Assembly: GCA_039190005.1 (NCBI GenBank)
Contig: JBCCYM010000027.1
Coordinates: forward strand, 1 to 21,517
DNA length: 21,517 bases
Reading direction: 5' to 3'
From: JBCCYM01 sp039190005
GTDB lineage: Bacteria > Pseudomonadota > Gammaproteobacteria > UBA12402
Shown here: one piece after another, positions 1 to 8,524 of the stretch
Layout: each line of letters begins with the position of its first letter
Position numbering within the stretch: position 1 is the stretch's first letter
Translations under genes and position numbers: made by a program
Notes under the pieces: model-generated
Told to the model about the DNA's origin: nothing
Seen by the model: only the letters and a program-made list of their open reading frames with translations
Databases searched by the model: none

Positions 1-1100
1 AACTGTAATTGCAAGCTCCACGTTTCAATAATCATAAACCGTAAATGCTTGGTAATAACCATGTGTTGTATTTGTTGTTTTAATACATCATGACAGGCTT
101 GATGAAATGCCGGGACAGCTTTCATATTTTCCTGCCGCTCAAGTTTTTTCTTATAATCAAGCAATGGATGCCATAATAAAAAAGCAAACAGAAAAGCGGC
201 TGATATGGTATCATTATTCGTCAAACGTTCATCGGTATTTTTTAGCGCCTTTTCGATAAAATGTTTTACCGGTTGATTATGGTCATCCAAAGCTTTCTGA
301 GTGAGTGGTAAAATTTCTTTTAGCACATTGTACTTGCACAGCAGTTTAAACGCGTTAAGCGCGTAACCGCAACTGAAAAATTTCATAAACTCATGAAATA
401 GTCTCGACGGCGGCACATCTTTTAGTAAACAACTTAATTGTAAAACCGCTTTTTCAGCAGTTTCTTCTATGGTCATGTTTAACTTGGCGGCAAAACGTAT
501 CACCCGTAATATTCTTACCGGATCTTCACGGCAGCGCAAAAATGGATCACCGATGGTGCGAATGAGATTGGCTTTTAAATCATCAAGGCCACCACAAAAA
601 TCAATAATGGATGATTTGGTAATATCATAGTAGAGCGCGTTGATGGTGAAATCTCGACGCCAAGCATCTTCTTCAATCGTACCATAGACATTATCACGTA
701 AAATCATGCCATCGTCAGAGCAGTGATGATCATCCGATTGTTTTTTCGGTGTGCTGCGGAATGTCGAGACTTCAATAATTTTATCTTTGAAATAAAGATG
801 AGCTAAGCGAAAACGACGGCCAATTAAACGGCAATTTCTAAACAAGCGCTTTATTTGTCGAGGTCGCGCGTTTGTGGCAATATCAAAATCTTTTGGTTGC
901 CGTCCAAGTAGCAAATCGCGTACCGCGCCACCGACTAGACAAGCCTGATAACCATGTCGCGCCAGTCTACGCAAAATAGTTAAAGCGTCTTTATCAATCT
1001 GGTCGTGCGATATTTTAAGATTTATATGACAATGCGCTGTTTCTCTGTTATTGCCAAAAAAGTTTTTCCATATTTTTTTTATTTTATTAACAAAACTCAA
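1..1100 (-). CDS. pcnB: Poly(A) polymerase I PcnB, 3' end cut off by the window
   Basis: This enzyme adds 3' poly(A) tails to RNAs and marks them for decay. About 366 residues are visible, against about 460 in E. coli, so roughly the last 90 are outside the window. The nucleotidyltransferase core is clear: LVGGAVRDLLLG at residues 55-66, then KDFDIATN with the metal-binding aspartates D71 and D73, and IIEVSTFR with E110 as the likely third acidic residue. RNCRLIGRRFRLAH, RRDFTINALYY and REDPVRILRVIRFAAKL follow as in the family. No in-frame ATG lies upstream of this homology. I chose TTG at 1098-1100 because a GGGGA Shine-Dalgarno-like stretch stands about ten bases before it. E. coli pcnB is also known to use a non-AUG start. 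A TATGAT box (minus strand, 1145-1150) could be its -10, with no good -35. It diverges from nudF. Confidence 0.95.
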   Translation of the reverse strand, partial: MSFVNKIKKIWKNFFGNNRETAHCHINLKISHDQIDKDALTILRRLARHGYQACLVGGAVRDLLLGRQPKDFDIATNARPRQIKRLFRNCRLIGRRFRLAHLYFKDKIIEVSTFRSTPKKQSDDHHCSDDGMILRDNVYGTIEEDAWRRDFTINALYYDITKSSIIDFCGGLDDLKANLIRTIGDPFLRCREDPVRILRVIRFAAKLNMTIEETAEKAVLQLSCLLKDVPPSRLFHEFMKFFSCGYALNAFKLLCKYNVLKEILPLTQKALDDHNQPVKHFIEKALKNTDERLTNNDTISAAFLFAFLLWHPLLDYKKKLERQENMKAVPAFHQACHDVLKQQIQHMVITKHLRFMIIETWSLQLQ

Positions 1101-1254
1101 TGTATATAATTCCCCTTTTCTAAATTGACTCTGTTAATTTATGTATCATAATGTATTCATTTAGCTTATATTGCTATTGTGCATTTCTACTTTACTGATT
1201 TATGCAGTAGAACAGTATAGCGCATTGCTAAATAAAAAGCTATTAGTATAAAGA

Positions 1255-1283
1255 TTGACGTCTTACCCTTATCATCATACTAT
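1255..1283 (+). promoter_or_regulatory. Sigma-70-type promoter of nudF-yqiA-parE
   Basis: TTGACG at 1255-1260 is separated by exactly 17 bases from TACTAT at 1278-1283. Transcription would start near 1290 and leave a leader of about 20 bases before nudF. A small hairpin, GTAGT-AAA-ACTAC (1286-1298), lies at the expected start. The -35 is near consensus and the -10 matches 4 of 6 positions. Confidence 0.5.
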
Positions 1284-1310
1284 AAGTAGTAAAACTACAT
1301 ATAGATTGAG

Positions 1311-1910
1311 ATGAAACACATGCCCCAAGAAGATGTACATATTCTTAGCCAGGAAACCATACATAGTGGTTATTTCACCATTAACCGCTACAATCTAAAA
1401 ATTAAAACCTATGACGGTGGACACAGTGAATTATTATCGCGCGAACTCGTCGAGCGACAAGAAGCGGTTGCTGTATTACTTTATGATCCCAAACAGGATC
1501 AAGTGGTATTGATTGAACAGTTTCGTATTGGGCTACTTAATAGTGATAGAAATCCCTGGATTATTGAGGTTGTCGCTGGTCTTGTTGATGAAAATGAGGC
1601 TTTAGTTGATGTGGCTAAACGTGAAACTTGGGAAGAAGCCGGCATAAAAATTGAAGAAATACAAGCGATCAATAGCTACTGGTCAAGCCCCGGCGGCAGT
1701 TCTGAACGCACCCATTTTTTCTGTGCTAAAGTTGACGCGACAACAGCGGGCGGCATACACGGGTTGGCTGAAGAAGGCGAAGATATCAAAGTGGTGGTCA
1801 TGCGTAGTGAAGACGCTATCGCGCGCGTCAATGATGGCACAATATGCAGTGCGCACACGATTATTGCGCTACAATGGTTGGCATTACACAAACATAACTT
1901 GTTCCAATGA
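1311..1910 (+). CDS. nudF: ADP-ribose pyrophosphatase, Nudix hydrolase NudF
   Basis: This enzyme hydrolyses ADP-ribose to AMP and ribose 5-phosphate in the cytoplasm. A complete Nudix box (G-x5-E-x7-REUXEEXGU) spans residues 90-112: G90, E96 and then RETWEEAGI at 104-112. Downstream, SSPGGSSER (125-133) and VDATTAGGIHGLAEEGEDI (141-159) match the ADP-ribose-specific subfamily, where the acidic loop before the C-terminus helps catalysis. At 199 residues it is close to the E. coli protein (209). The start is uncertain. ATG 1311 has almost no room for a ribosome site, whereas ATG 1320 (MPQEDVH) has GAG nine bases upstream; only three residues differ. It is first in an operon, and its stop overlaps the yqiA start in ATGA. 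Confidence 0.93.
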   Translation: MKHMPQEDVHILSQETIHSGYFTINRYNLKIKTYDGGHSELLSRELVERQEAVAVLLYDPKQDQVVLIEQFRIGLLNSDRNPWIIEVVAGLVDENEALVDVAKRETWEEAGIKIEEIQAINSYWSSPGGSSERTHFFCAKVDATTAGGIHGLAEEGEDIKVVVMRSEDAIARVNDGTICSAHTIIALQWLALHKHNLFQ

Positions 1911-2473
1911 AACATTTGATTTACTTACACGGGTTTAAAAGCTCACCCTCTTCACACAAAGCCGTGTGCTTACAAAAAGCCATTGAAAATCGATCGGATG
2001 TTATTTTTTCCGCGCCACAACTGCATGGTGAGCCTCAAGTTGTGTTACAGCAGCTGCTCGACAATTTGTCACATCTGAGAAATGATAATATCTACCTGAT
2101 CGGCAGCTCACTCGGCGGCTATTTTGCCACTTACCTAAGCGAGCAATTTAATTTTCCTGCCACACTGGTGAATCCGGCAATCAATCCATACGACTTCGAC
2201 ACCCTTATTGGTGAGCATACGCATCCTGAAACGGGCGAATCTTTTGCCGTGACTGCCGCGCATTTACAACAATTTCGTCAGTTTGATGTTAAAACCATTA
2301 CCCAACCGCGTAATTTTTTATTATTATTGAAAACTGGAGACGAAGTATTGGATTATCGTTTGGCATTGGAAAAATTTCCACAAGCTAAACATATTATTCA
2401 ATCGGGTGGTAATCATATTTTTGAGAATTTTGATCAGATGATCCCCGATATTTTTGATTTTTTTAAGTTTTAA
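1907..2473 (+). CDS. yqiA: YqiA-family esterase, alpha/beta hydrolase
   Basis: This is a small cytoplasmic carboxylesterase of the YqiA/UPF0227 type, whose physiological substrate is not established. The alpha/beta-hydrolase features are all visible. IYLHGFKSSP sits at the N-terminus (oxyanion-hole strand) and the nucleophile elbow GSSLGG has Ser68. LLKTGDEVLDY (140-150) carries the likely acid, D145 or D149, and GGNHIF carries the catalytic His170. The 188-residue length fits the family (193 in E. coli). Its start codon overlaps the nudF stop (ATGA), so translational coupling is likely, and parE begins ten bases after its stop. E. coli also has yqiA directly before parE, which supports the assignment. 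Confidence 0.92.
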   Translation: MKHLIYLHGFKSSPSSHKAVCLQKAIENRSDVIFSAPQLHGEPQVVLQQLLDNLSHLRNDNIYLIGSSLGGYFATYLSEQFNFPATLVNPAINPYDFDTLIGEHTHPETGESFAVTAAHLQQFRQFDVKTITQPRNFLLLLKTGDEVLDYRLALEKFPQAKHIIQSGGNHIFENFDQMIPDIFDFFKF

Positions 2474-2483
2474 GATAGGTGCT

Positions 2484-4364
2484 ATGGCTTACAACGCTAA
2501 AGATATTGAAGTACTGAGTGGTTTAGAACCTGTCAAAAAAAGACCGGGTATGTACACAGATACAAGCCGTCCCAATCATCTCGTACAAGAAGTGGTTGAT
2601 AATAGTGTTGATGAAGCTATTGCCGGTTACGCGCAATCCATCTGGGTAACGCTAAAAAAAGACGGTTCAGTCATTGTTGAAGATGACGGTCGCGGCATGC
2701 CCGTGGATAAACACCCGCAACATAAACTTACCGGCGTGGAATTAATTATGGCACGTCTACATGCCGGCGGTAAGTTTTCCAATAAAAACTATCAATTCTC
2801 CGGCGGCTTGCATGGTGTCGGGGTTTCTGTTGTCAACGCCCTATCTTCTCGTCTTGAAGTTGAAATCAAGCGCGACGGGCAAATCTATCAAATGACCTTT
2901 GCTGATGGCGACAGCACTAGCTCACTGAAAAAAACTGGTACTGTCGGCAAGCGTAATACAGGTACCAAAATACATTTCTTACCTAACCCTAAATATTTTG
3001 ATACGGCTAAAATTTCCGTCAGCAAACTCAAACATATTTTATGCGCCAAAGCGGTACTCTGCCCAGGTTTGCGCGTGACATTAGACAATCAAATCACCAA
3101 TGAAAAAGAAGAATGGTTGTTTGAATCCGGTTTGAGTGATTATCTGCTCGACAGTCTCGCAGACTGGCAAAAATTACCGGAAACACCTTTTCTTGGCAGT
3201 ATGGCAGGTGAACAAGAAACGGTTGACTGGGCGGTGTTATGGTTGCCTGAAGGGGGCGAGCTTTTACAGGAAAGCTATGTCAATCTCATTCCCACACCAC
3301 AAGGCGGCACCCATGTTGCCGGTTTTCGCAGTGGTTTATGTGAGGCGATCCGTGAATATTGTGAGTTCCGCAATTTACTGCCTCGTGGGGTAAAAATCAC
3401 GCCGGATGATTGCTGGGAAAACTGTAGTTATATCCTGTCAGTCAAAATGGCTGATCCTCAATTCTCCGGTCAGACGAAAGAACGTTTAAGTTCACGACAG
3501 TGTGTGGGCTTTGTCTCTGGCGTGATCAAAGACAGTTTTGGTTTGTGGTTAAACCAGCATCACACCATTGGTGACGCGCTGGCAGAAATGGTGATTAATC
3601 AAGCACAAAAGCGGATGAAAAACGCTAAAAAAATTGTCCGCAAAAAAATCACCGCCGGTCCACAATTGCCAGGAAAATTAGCCGACTGTTTAAACAATGA
3701 ACCACTACAGTGTGAATTATTTCTTGTTGAAGGTGATTCCGCCGGCGGTTCAGCGAAACAAGCGCGCGATAAAAATTTTCAGGCCATTATGCCGTTGCGT
3801 GGCAAAATTCTCAATACCTGGGAAGTTGACGCCTCACAAGTGTTATCGTCACAAGAAGTGCATGATATTTCTGTCGCCATTGGTTTGGACATCGATAAAC
3901 ATGATCTCAGCACATTACGTTATGGCAAAATTTGTATCTTAGCCGATGCCGATTCTGACGGCGCTCATATTGCTACCTTATTGTGCGCGCTGTTTGTCAA
4001 ACATTTTCGTCCATTGGTTGAAGCGGGTCATGTGTTTGTGGCAATGCCGCCACTGTACCGTGTTGATGTCGGTAAAGAAGTTTTTTACGCCCTCGATGAC
4101 GATGAAAAACAAGGTGTCTTTGATCGTATTCACGCGGAAAAAAAACCAGGCAAAGTATCGGTACAGCGTTTTAAAGGTTTGGGGGAAATGAATCCGTCAC
4201 AGCTGCGAGAAACGACAATGGCGCCGGATACCCGTCGATTGGTGCAATTAACCATGGACGCCAAAGATGACACACAACAAATCTTGACAATGCTGTTCAG
4301 TAAAAAACGCGCGCAAGACCGTAAAACCTGGTTGGAAAACAAAGGTAATTTAGCGGAAATATAA
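2484..4364 (+). CDS. parE: DNA topoisomerase IV subunit B (ParE)
   Basis: ParE is the ATPase subunit of topoisomerase IV, which decatenates daughter chromosomes together with ParC. The GHKL ATPase site is seen as QEVVDNSVDEA (E36 to N40 region), EDDGRGMP (66-73) and SGGLHGVG (106-113). The TOPRIM domain has EGDSAGG from E416 and DADSDGAH from D488. RFKGLGEMNPSQLRETTM near the C-terminus is also typical. An in-frame ATG exists at 2454, but it lies inside yqiA. ATG 2484, preceded by AGATAGGTGCT and followed by MAYNAKDIEVLSGLEPVKKR, matches the family's N-terminus. This gives 626 residues against 630 in E. coli. It is the last gene of the nudF operon and converges on the next gene with a one-base gap. 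parC lies about 14 kb away on the opposite strand. Confidence 0.97.
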   Translation: MAYNAKDIEVLSGLEPVKKRPGMYTDTSRPNHLVQEVVDNSVDEAIAGYAQSIWVTLKKDGSVIVEDDGRGMPVDKHPQHKLTGVELIMARLHAGGKFSNKNYQFSGGLHGVGVSVVNALSSRLEVEIKRDGQIYQMTFADGDSTSSLKKTGTVGKRNTGTKIHFLPNPKYFDTAKISVSKLKHILCAKAVLCPGLRVTLDNQITNEKEEWLFESGLSDYLLDSLADWQKLPETPFLGSMAGEQETVDWAVLWLPEGGELLQESYVNLIPTPQGGTHVAGFRSGLCEAIREYCEFRNLLPRGVKITPDDCWENCSYILSVKMADPQFSGQTKERLSSRQCVGFVSGVIKDSFGLWLNQHHTIGDALAEMVINQAQKRMKNAKKIVRKKITAGPQLPGKLADCLNNEPLQCELFLVEGDSAGGSAKQARDKNFQAIMPLRGKILNTWEVDASQVLSSQEVHDISVAIGLDIDKHDLSTLRYGKICILADADSDGAHIATLLCALFVKHFRPLVEAGHVFVAMPPLYRVDVGKEVFYALDDDEKQGVFDRIHAEKKPGKVSVQRFKGLGEMNPSQLRETTMAPDTRRLVQLTMDAKDDTQQILTMLFSKKRAQDRKTWLENKGNLAEI

Positions 4365-4365
4365 A

Positions 4366-5874
4366 CTATTTATAGCAACGCTTAGTATCATCGAGAAAAG
4401 CTTTGATGGCTTCTATTTTCCAGCGTTTACATAATATCGGCAGCATCACTAGTGATGGCAAGGCGTAATCCGTTTCCAGCCTAGTATAAATTTCACTAAT
4501 ATCCCGCTCAATCCAGTCAGGAAAAGGCACATCCAGGCGAGTTGTTAGTAATCCACCCGTTTCATGTAAGACACTGTAGACCTGTTTTTTAATATCCGCG
4601 ATTGATTGTTGTTGGGTACATGTTTGTATTAAAGCTCTTTCCGGTGAAAATGTGTGAAATAACTGCGTCGCTTTTTCTTGATAAGCTGTCAGCGAAGTAT
4701 GATTCAAGAGTTGATTCGCCATGTATAAACTTAGCAAAGGCGAACAATGGAAACCATCGCGCCCCGTGCCGGATAAAAACCACAGTCCTGAAACTGTTTT
4801 ACTGGCGCCAAAAACAGGAAGCCCGTCTATTGAAAAAGGACGAGAACCACTAAAAAATCGAATAAGTCTGGCATCGCCTAAATGGGTACTAAACTGTTTT
4901 AATATACTGGTAAGTATCCATGACGCGCTCTCCAACGACGCCCCATGTGTATTCCCCCACTCCATCATATTGCCCGCGCCTAAATAAAGATAATCAGGAT
5001 TATCACTGCGAGGTAATAAATGCACGCCACAGGCGCCGGCTCTATTTGGCGTTCTAATAACGTGTTCTATTGGCCTGAGATCCGGCACATGTTGATCAAC
5101 CAAAAAAGAAACACCACTGCCGGCAAGAATATAAGGTATTCGTCCCTTCAATACCGGCAGTGCGTCAACCAGTGATTGCGTGCCCACACCCGCCGCGATA
5201 ATGACTTGATCCGCTTCATATACCTCGCCAGTTGTTAAAGTGACGCCTTTTATACTCGCAGATTTTTTTGTCAGTATGTTATTTACCGTGCCTTTTATCA
5301 TGGTGACACGCTTGCTGTTTTCTAGAACTTTTTTAAGACCGGCAAGCACTTTGTTAGGATTAACAAAGCGTTCATTGGGAATATAAACAGCCTTCACCGC
5401 TCGGCATGTTTCTTCCGGTGAAAACCCTGGAATATCTTCAGGTCGCGCTTCTTCATGTGGTTCATGATAGGATTTAAGCGCCTGTAAAATGGCTTCATAA
5501 TTCGGCGTATCGACTTTGCTTGTGCCCTGGGTATTTAACACTACGAAGGTACCGTTATCGCCTATTTTAATTTTGTCTTCCGTTGATAAGGTCGCGTTTA
5601 ATTCGTCGACAAAATCAGGCCATATGTTACTGGCATCACGTGCCATTTCAAAATAGAGTCGATGCTCACGATGCTTGAGCCGACCCGCTGTCAATTCACC
5701 AAAAACACCTAACATCGCCCCAGACGCCGATGACGCCATTTCATAAGCGCTACCGATCACAGCGATTTTCGCTGTTTCAGTGTATCGCAAAAGGCGGTAA
5801 GCGCTTGTTAAGGCGAGAATGCCATCGCCAATGACAATGTAATCAAAGCATGAAGACGTTTTGGTATGTTGCAT
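4366..5874 (-). CDS. FAD-dependent oxidoreductase, DAO family, with C-terminal extension
   Basis: This is a probable flavin amine or amino-acid oxidase of the D-amino-acid oxidase/glycine oxidase superfamily; the substrate cannot be told. The N-terminal Rossmann motif is DYIVIGDGILALTSAYRL (11-28), where the third glycine of GxGxxG is alanine. A second FAD signature, ADQVIIAAGVGTQSL, lies mid-protein. The typical C-terminal flavin segment appears as FLSGTGRDGFHCSP (about 366-379). Beyond it are about 120 residues, longer than ordinary DAO proteins and without a motif I recognise. No Shine-Dalgarno is visible before the ATG. The gene stands alone and meets parE tail to tail with no room for a terminator between them. 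No thi or amino-acid catabolic genes are adjacent, so context does not narrow the role. Confidence 0.8.
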   Translation of the reverse strand: MQHTKTSSCFDYIVIGDGILALTSAYRLLRYTETAKIAVIGSAYEMASSASGAMLGVFGELTAGRLKHREHRLYFEMARDASNIWPDFVDELNATLSTEDKIKIGDNGTFVVLNTQGTSKVDTPNYEAILQALKSYHEPHEEARPEDIPGFSPEETCRAVKAVYIPNERFVNPNKVLAGLKKVLENSKRVTMIKGTVNNILTKKSASIKGVTLTTGEVYEADQVIIAAGVGTQSLVDALPVLKGRIPYILAGSGVSFLVDQHVPDLRPIEHVIRTPNRAGACGVHLLPRSDNPDYLYLGAGNMMEWGNTHGASLESASWILTSILKQFSTHLGDARLIRFFSGSRPFSIDGLPVFGASKTVSGLWFLSGTGRDGFHCSPLLSLYMANQLLNHTSLTAYQEKATQLFHTFSPERALIQTCTQQQSIADIKKQVYSVLHETGGLLTTRLDVPFPDWIERDISEIYTRLETDYALPSLVMLPILCKRWKIEAIKAFLDDTKRCYK

Positions 5875-5890
5875 GGTGTTATACTTTTTA

Positions 5891-5918
5891 TTGTTATAGA
5901 AACTACTTGTAATATAAT
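5891..5918 (+). promoter_or_regulatory. Probable promoter reading toward the TauE-like gene
   Basis: TTGTTA at 5891-5896 is followed after 16 bases by a perfect TATAAT at 5913-5918. Transcription would begin near 5925, so the inverted-repeat element at 5920-6021 would lie inside a leader of about 148 bases. The sequence motif is good, but its pairing with the gene at 6073 is inferred from orientation. Confidence 0.5.
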
Positions 5919-5919
5919 T

Positions 5920-6021
5920 CTAAAAACCGCGGCGGTCCCTGAGCCTGCTTGCCCTGAGCCTGTCGAAGGGTCGAGGGTCGAAGGGCGGCACTCTCATCTT
6001 GCTACCAACCGCGATTTTTAG
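5920..6021. repeat. Palindromic-repeat element bounded by inverted ends
   Basis: Imperfect inverted arms of about 17 bases lie at 5920-5936 (CTAAAAACCGCGGCGGT) and 6004-6021 (ACCAACCGCGATTTTTAG). They enclose GC-rich repeats: a CCCTGAGCCTG half copy at 5937-5947, a full CCCTGAGCCTGTCGAAGGG at 5952-5970, and TCGAGGGTCGAAGGG after it. The double arrangement, with CTTGCCCTGAGCCTG joining two copies, recurs in the same orientation at 8698-8734. The element sits between a likely promoter and the TauE-like start codon. Confidence 0.7.
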
Positions 6022-6072
6022 GATAATGACACATAAATCAAATTATATCAGTTTTTTTAGCAAATCAATATT

Positions 6073-6906
6073 ATGTTTATTCATTTCTTTGAACAATATT
6101 CAATCTTATTGATGATATGTTATCTGCTGATTGGCGTGTTTGGCGCGCTTATTACCGTATTCATCGGTAATGGTCTGAGCTTAATCACCTTACCCGCGCT
6201 TACGTTTATTTTTATGCACGTTTTCCCGCACGCGATCGCCTTAAAAATTGCCATCGCGACAACCATGTCCGCCATCACGGTCATTGGTTTGATGATTACC
6301 ATACAATACATCTGTCTTGGCTATGTTCCTCATCGCAGTTATTCGCTCATTGTACTGCTGTTTGGCACAGCAGGATCAGCAATTGGCTCGCATATTGCCA
6401 TGTTATTGCCGCCAAGATGGGTTCACATCTATGTGGGCGTACTATTGAGTGCCATTGCGGGCTATCATCTTGTCTTTAACAAAGGCATCATCCATCTCAA
6501 CACTGAGACTAAAATGATCACGATGAGGATATTTGCTGTAGTCGGCATCATGACATTTATTGCCATGATAATCAGCAGCGCCAGCGGCATCGCCAGTGGT
6601 ATCTTACTCATTCCCATCTTAAACCGCTATCTGCCCTATCGGCAAGCCATCAATACCAGTATGTTCGCCACGACCTTACCCGGTCTGATTGTTTGCACAT
6701 TTGTGTATATTTATCATGGTCAACAGTTATCCATACACGCGAATCTAGGTTATATTTATCTGCCAAGCTTTATCAGCATCATTATTGCCGCGATGATTAC
6801 AATTATTGTCGTGAAACCATTTGTCCCCAAATTTTCGATCGTGCGCGCGAAAAAATTTTTTTACCTTTGTGTGCTGATCACTGGAATGATTATGATTTTT
6901 AGATAA
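6073..6906 (+). CDS. TauE/SafE-family membrane permease
   Basis: This integral inner-membrane protein belongs to the TauE/SafE (sulfite exporter) family, which moves small organic or inorganic anions. About eight hydrophobic segments can be read across 277 residues. The family's internal duplication is visible: GNGLSLITLPAL (32-43) in the first half is echoed by SGIASGILLIPIL (171-183) followed by YRQAINTSMFATT in the second. A short hydrophilic loop at about 137-150 separates the halves. No clear ribosome site precedes the ATG. The substrate is unknown, since neighbours (an amine-oxidase-like gene upstream in the opposite direction and a sugar porter downstream) do not show a shared pathway. 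Confidence 0.85.
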   Translation: MFIHFFEQYSILLMICYLLIGVFGALITVFIGNGLSLITLPALTFIFMHVFPHAIALKIAIATTMSAITVIGLMITIQYICLGYVPHRSYSLIVLLFGTAGSAIGSHIAMLLPPRWVHIYVGVLLSAIAGYHLVFNKGIIHLNTETKMITMRIFAVVGIMTFIAMIISSASGIASGILLIPILNRYLPYRQAINTSMFATTLPGLIVCTFVYIYHGQQLSIHANLGYIYLPSFISIIIAAMITIIVVKPFVPKFSIVRAKKFFYLCVLITGMIMIFR

Positions 6907-6984
6907 TTTATATTAAAATCAATAGCTTATATTTTAATCCAATGTCTCTGACAAAATATAAAGCAACAAAAATAATACCCATCC

Positions 6985-7013
6985 TTGACAAATAAACGCG
7001 GTCCTGGTATGGT
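6985..7013 (+). promoter_or_regulatory. Strong extended -10 promoter of the sugar-porter gene
   Basis: A perfect TTGACA at 6985-6990 is spaced 17 bases from TATGGT at 7008-7013, and TG at 7005-7006 gives an extended -10. Transcription would start near 7020. The leader of about 37 bases carries AGGGAGG (7040-7046), a near-perfect Shine-Dalgarno ten bases before ATG 7057. Confidence 0.7.
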
Positions 7014-7056
7014 ACTGTTGTTCTGGAGATAAGCATACAAGGGAGGTTATACATCT

Positions 7057-8475
7057 ATGACTATATCAACTAAGAAAAAATACATCATTCTGGTCTGTAC
7101 CATAGCGGCGCTTGGTGGGTTGTTATTTGGTCTTGACCAAGGCTTTATTAACACGGCTTTACCATTAATACAAAGCCAATTGCATCTTAACGCCAAACAG
7201 GCCTCAAATTTTTCAGCCATATTGCTATGGGGTGCCATTGTTGGTTCGCTATTGAGCGGTATCGTATCGAGAATACTTGGTCGCCGCAATACATTACTGG
7301 CGACAGCGATACTCTTTTCACTCTGTGCCGGAGCGAGCATGCTCACGACACACATGACGCTGCTCATGACCTATCGTTTTATTTTAGGCGTCTCTGTCGG
7401 TGTTGCCTCTTTTGCCGCGCCGTTATATTTATCTGAAGCGGCACCAACCAAGTGGCGTGGCGCGTTTGTTTCCATGTATCAATTAATGATTACCGTTGGT
7501 ATTTTTGCTATTTTTGTGAGTAATAGTATCATTAGCCACCATTTTCATCGTTGGCAACCAATGTTTTACGCGATTCTTATTCCAGCCATCATTATGATAA
7601 TTGGTCTTTTTGTTATTCCGAAAACGCCACGCTGGTTGATGTTAAAAGGCAAAAACAGAGCAGCGCTTATCACACTGCGCAACATAAGATTGTCAAATAA
7701 AGAAGCTCATCGAGAATTTCGAGACATTGAATCAACCGTCAACGCCAAAGACAGACAGAATTTTTTCCAAAGCTTAAAAAGCTCTGTTTTCTTCAAAGTG
7801 TTGTTACTTGGCGTGACTATTCAAATTTTTCAACAATTAACCGGTATTAATGCTGTTATTTATTATTCCACTTCGATTTTCCTCGACGCCGGTGTACACG
7901 ACCCGATGCTTGCCACAGCTATTGTCGGCCTGGTGAATATGACAACGACTATTCTAGCCGTATCCTTTGTTGATAAATTAGGGCGCAAACCTATTTTATA
8001 TGCCGGTTATAGCTTAATGGCGGCGATGTTGTTCATTGGCGCGTTGATCTTCCATCACGAAGCGATTATGAGTGGCGCGCTCAGTACAATGCTCAAAGCA
8101 ATTTTAGTGGCCGCGACAGTTGTTTTTATTTTCTCTTTCGCCTTTTCCGCTGGCCCTATTGCCTGGTTGCTCTGTTCGGAAATTTTTCCGCTAGATCTCA
8201 AAGAGTGTGGCATGACCATTACCACCAGCGCTAACTGGCTTATTGCCGCGCTTGTTGTGAATTTCACCTTGCCGTTTATGCAATATGCCAATGGCAAACC
8301 AAATCCAGGTGGCGGCGCCTATGTTTTCTTATTCTTTGCCTTGGCTTGTGTGGCGTTTCTTTTCGTACTCAAGTTTTTCATTCCTGAAACAAATAATGTG
8401 GCGCTTGAGCAAATTGAAAAGAATTTATATGACGGCAAAGCGTTACGTCATTTGGGGAAAAGTGATCAACATTAA
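7057..8475 (+). CDS. Sugar-porter family MFS transporter
   Basis: This is a 12-helix inner-membrane symporter of the sugar porter branch of the major facilitator superfamily (XylE/GalP/AraE-like), probably importing a monosaccharide or polyol with H+. Family signatures are in order: GGLLFGLDQGFINTALP (20-36), RILGRRN in loop 2-3 (72-78), RFILGVSVGVASFAAPLYLS with SEAAPTKWRG (107-135), IPKTPRWL (187-194), QQLTGINAVIYYSTSIF (259-275), VDKLGRKP in loop 8-9 and PETNN near the C-terminus, where PETKG is usual. The 472-residue length is typical. Expression signals are the best in the window: an extended -10 promoter and a strong Shine-Dalgarno. The exact sugar cannot be deduced, and no sugar kinase or regulator is adjacent. 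Confidence 0.92.
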   Translation: MTISTKKKYIILVCTIAALGGLLFGLDQGFINTALPLIQSQLHLNAKQASNFSAILLWGAIVGSLLSGIVSRILGRRNTLLATAILFSLCAGASMLTTHMTLLMTYRFILGVSVGVASFAAPLYLSEAAPTKWRGAFVSMYQLMITVGIFAIFVSNSIISHHFHRWQPMFYAILIPAIIMIIGLFVIPKTPRWLMLKGKNRAALITLRNIRLSNKEAHREFRDIESTVNAKDRQNFFQSLKSSVFFKVLLLGVTIQIFQQLTGINAVIYYSTSIFLDAGVHDPMLATAIVGLVNMTTTILAVSFVDKLGRKPILYAGYSLMAAMLFIGALIFHHEAIMSGALSTMLKAILVAATVVFIFSFAFSAGPIAWLLCSEIFPLDLKECGMTITTSANWLIAALVVNFTLPFMQYANGKPNPGGGAYVFLFFALACVAFLFVLKFFIPETNNVALEQIEKNLYDGKALRHLGKSDQH

Positions 8476-8489
8476 CACATGTCGATAGT

Positions 8490-8524
8490 GGACCGTATTC
8501 TGTGAACCTATCACAGGACGGTCC
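8490..8524. terminator. Nested hairpin just after the sugar-porter stop codon
   Basis: GGACCGT (8490-8496) pairs perfectly with ACGGTCC (8518-8524). Inside, CTGTGA (8500-8505) pairs with TCACAG (8511-8516) around a five-base loop. It begins 15 bases past the stop codon, a good place for transcript termination or 3'-end protection, but no T-run follows. Its right arm runs into the first CCCTGAG repeat, so it may simply be part of the repeat element. Confidence 0.35.

Noticed and set aside
2454..2483. Upstream ATG extending ParE by ten residues
   Set aside because: The extension lies inside yqiA and adds residues not found in ParE proteins; ATG 2484 fits the family's N-terminus.
6912..6938. 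Terminator after the TauE-like gene
   Set aside because: ATTAAAAT and ATTTTAAT form only an all-AT stem with an 11-base loop; too weak to call.
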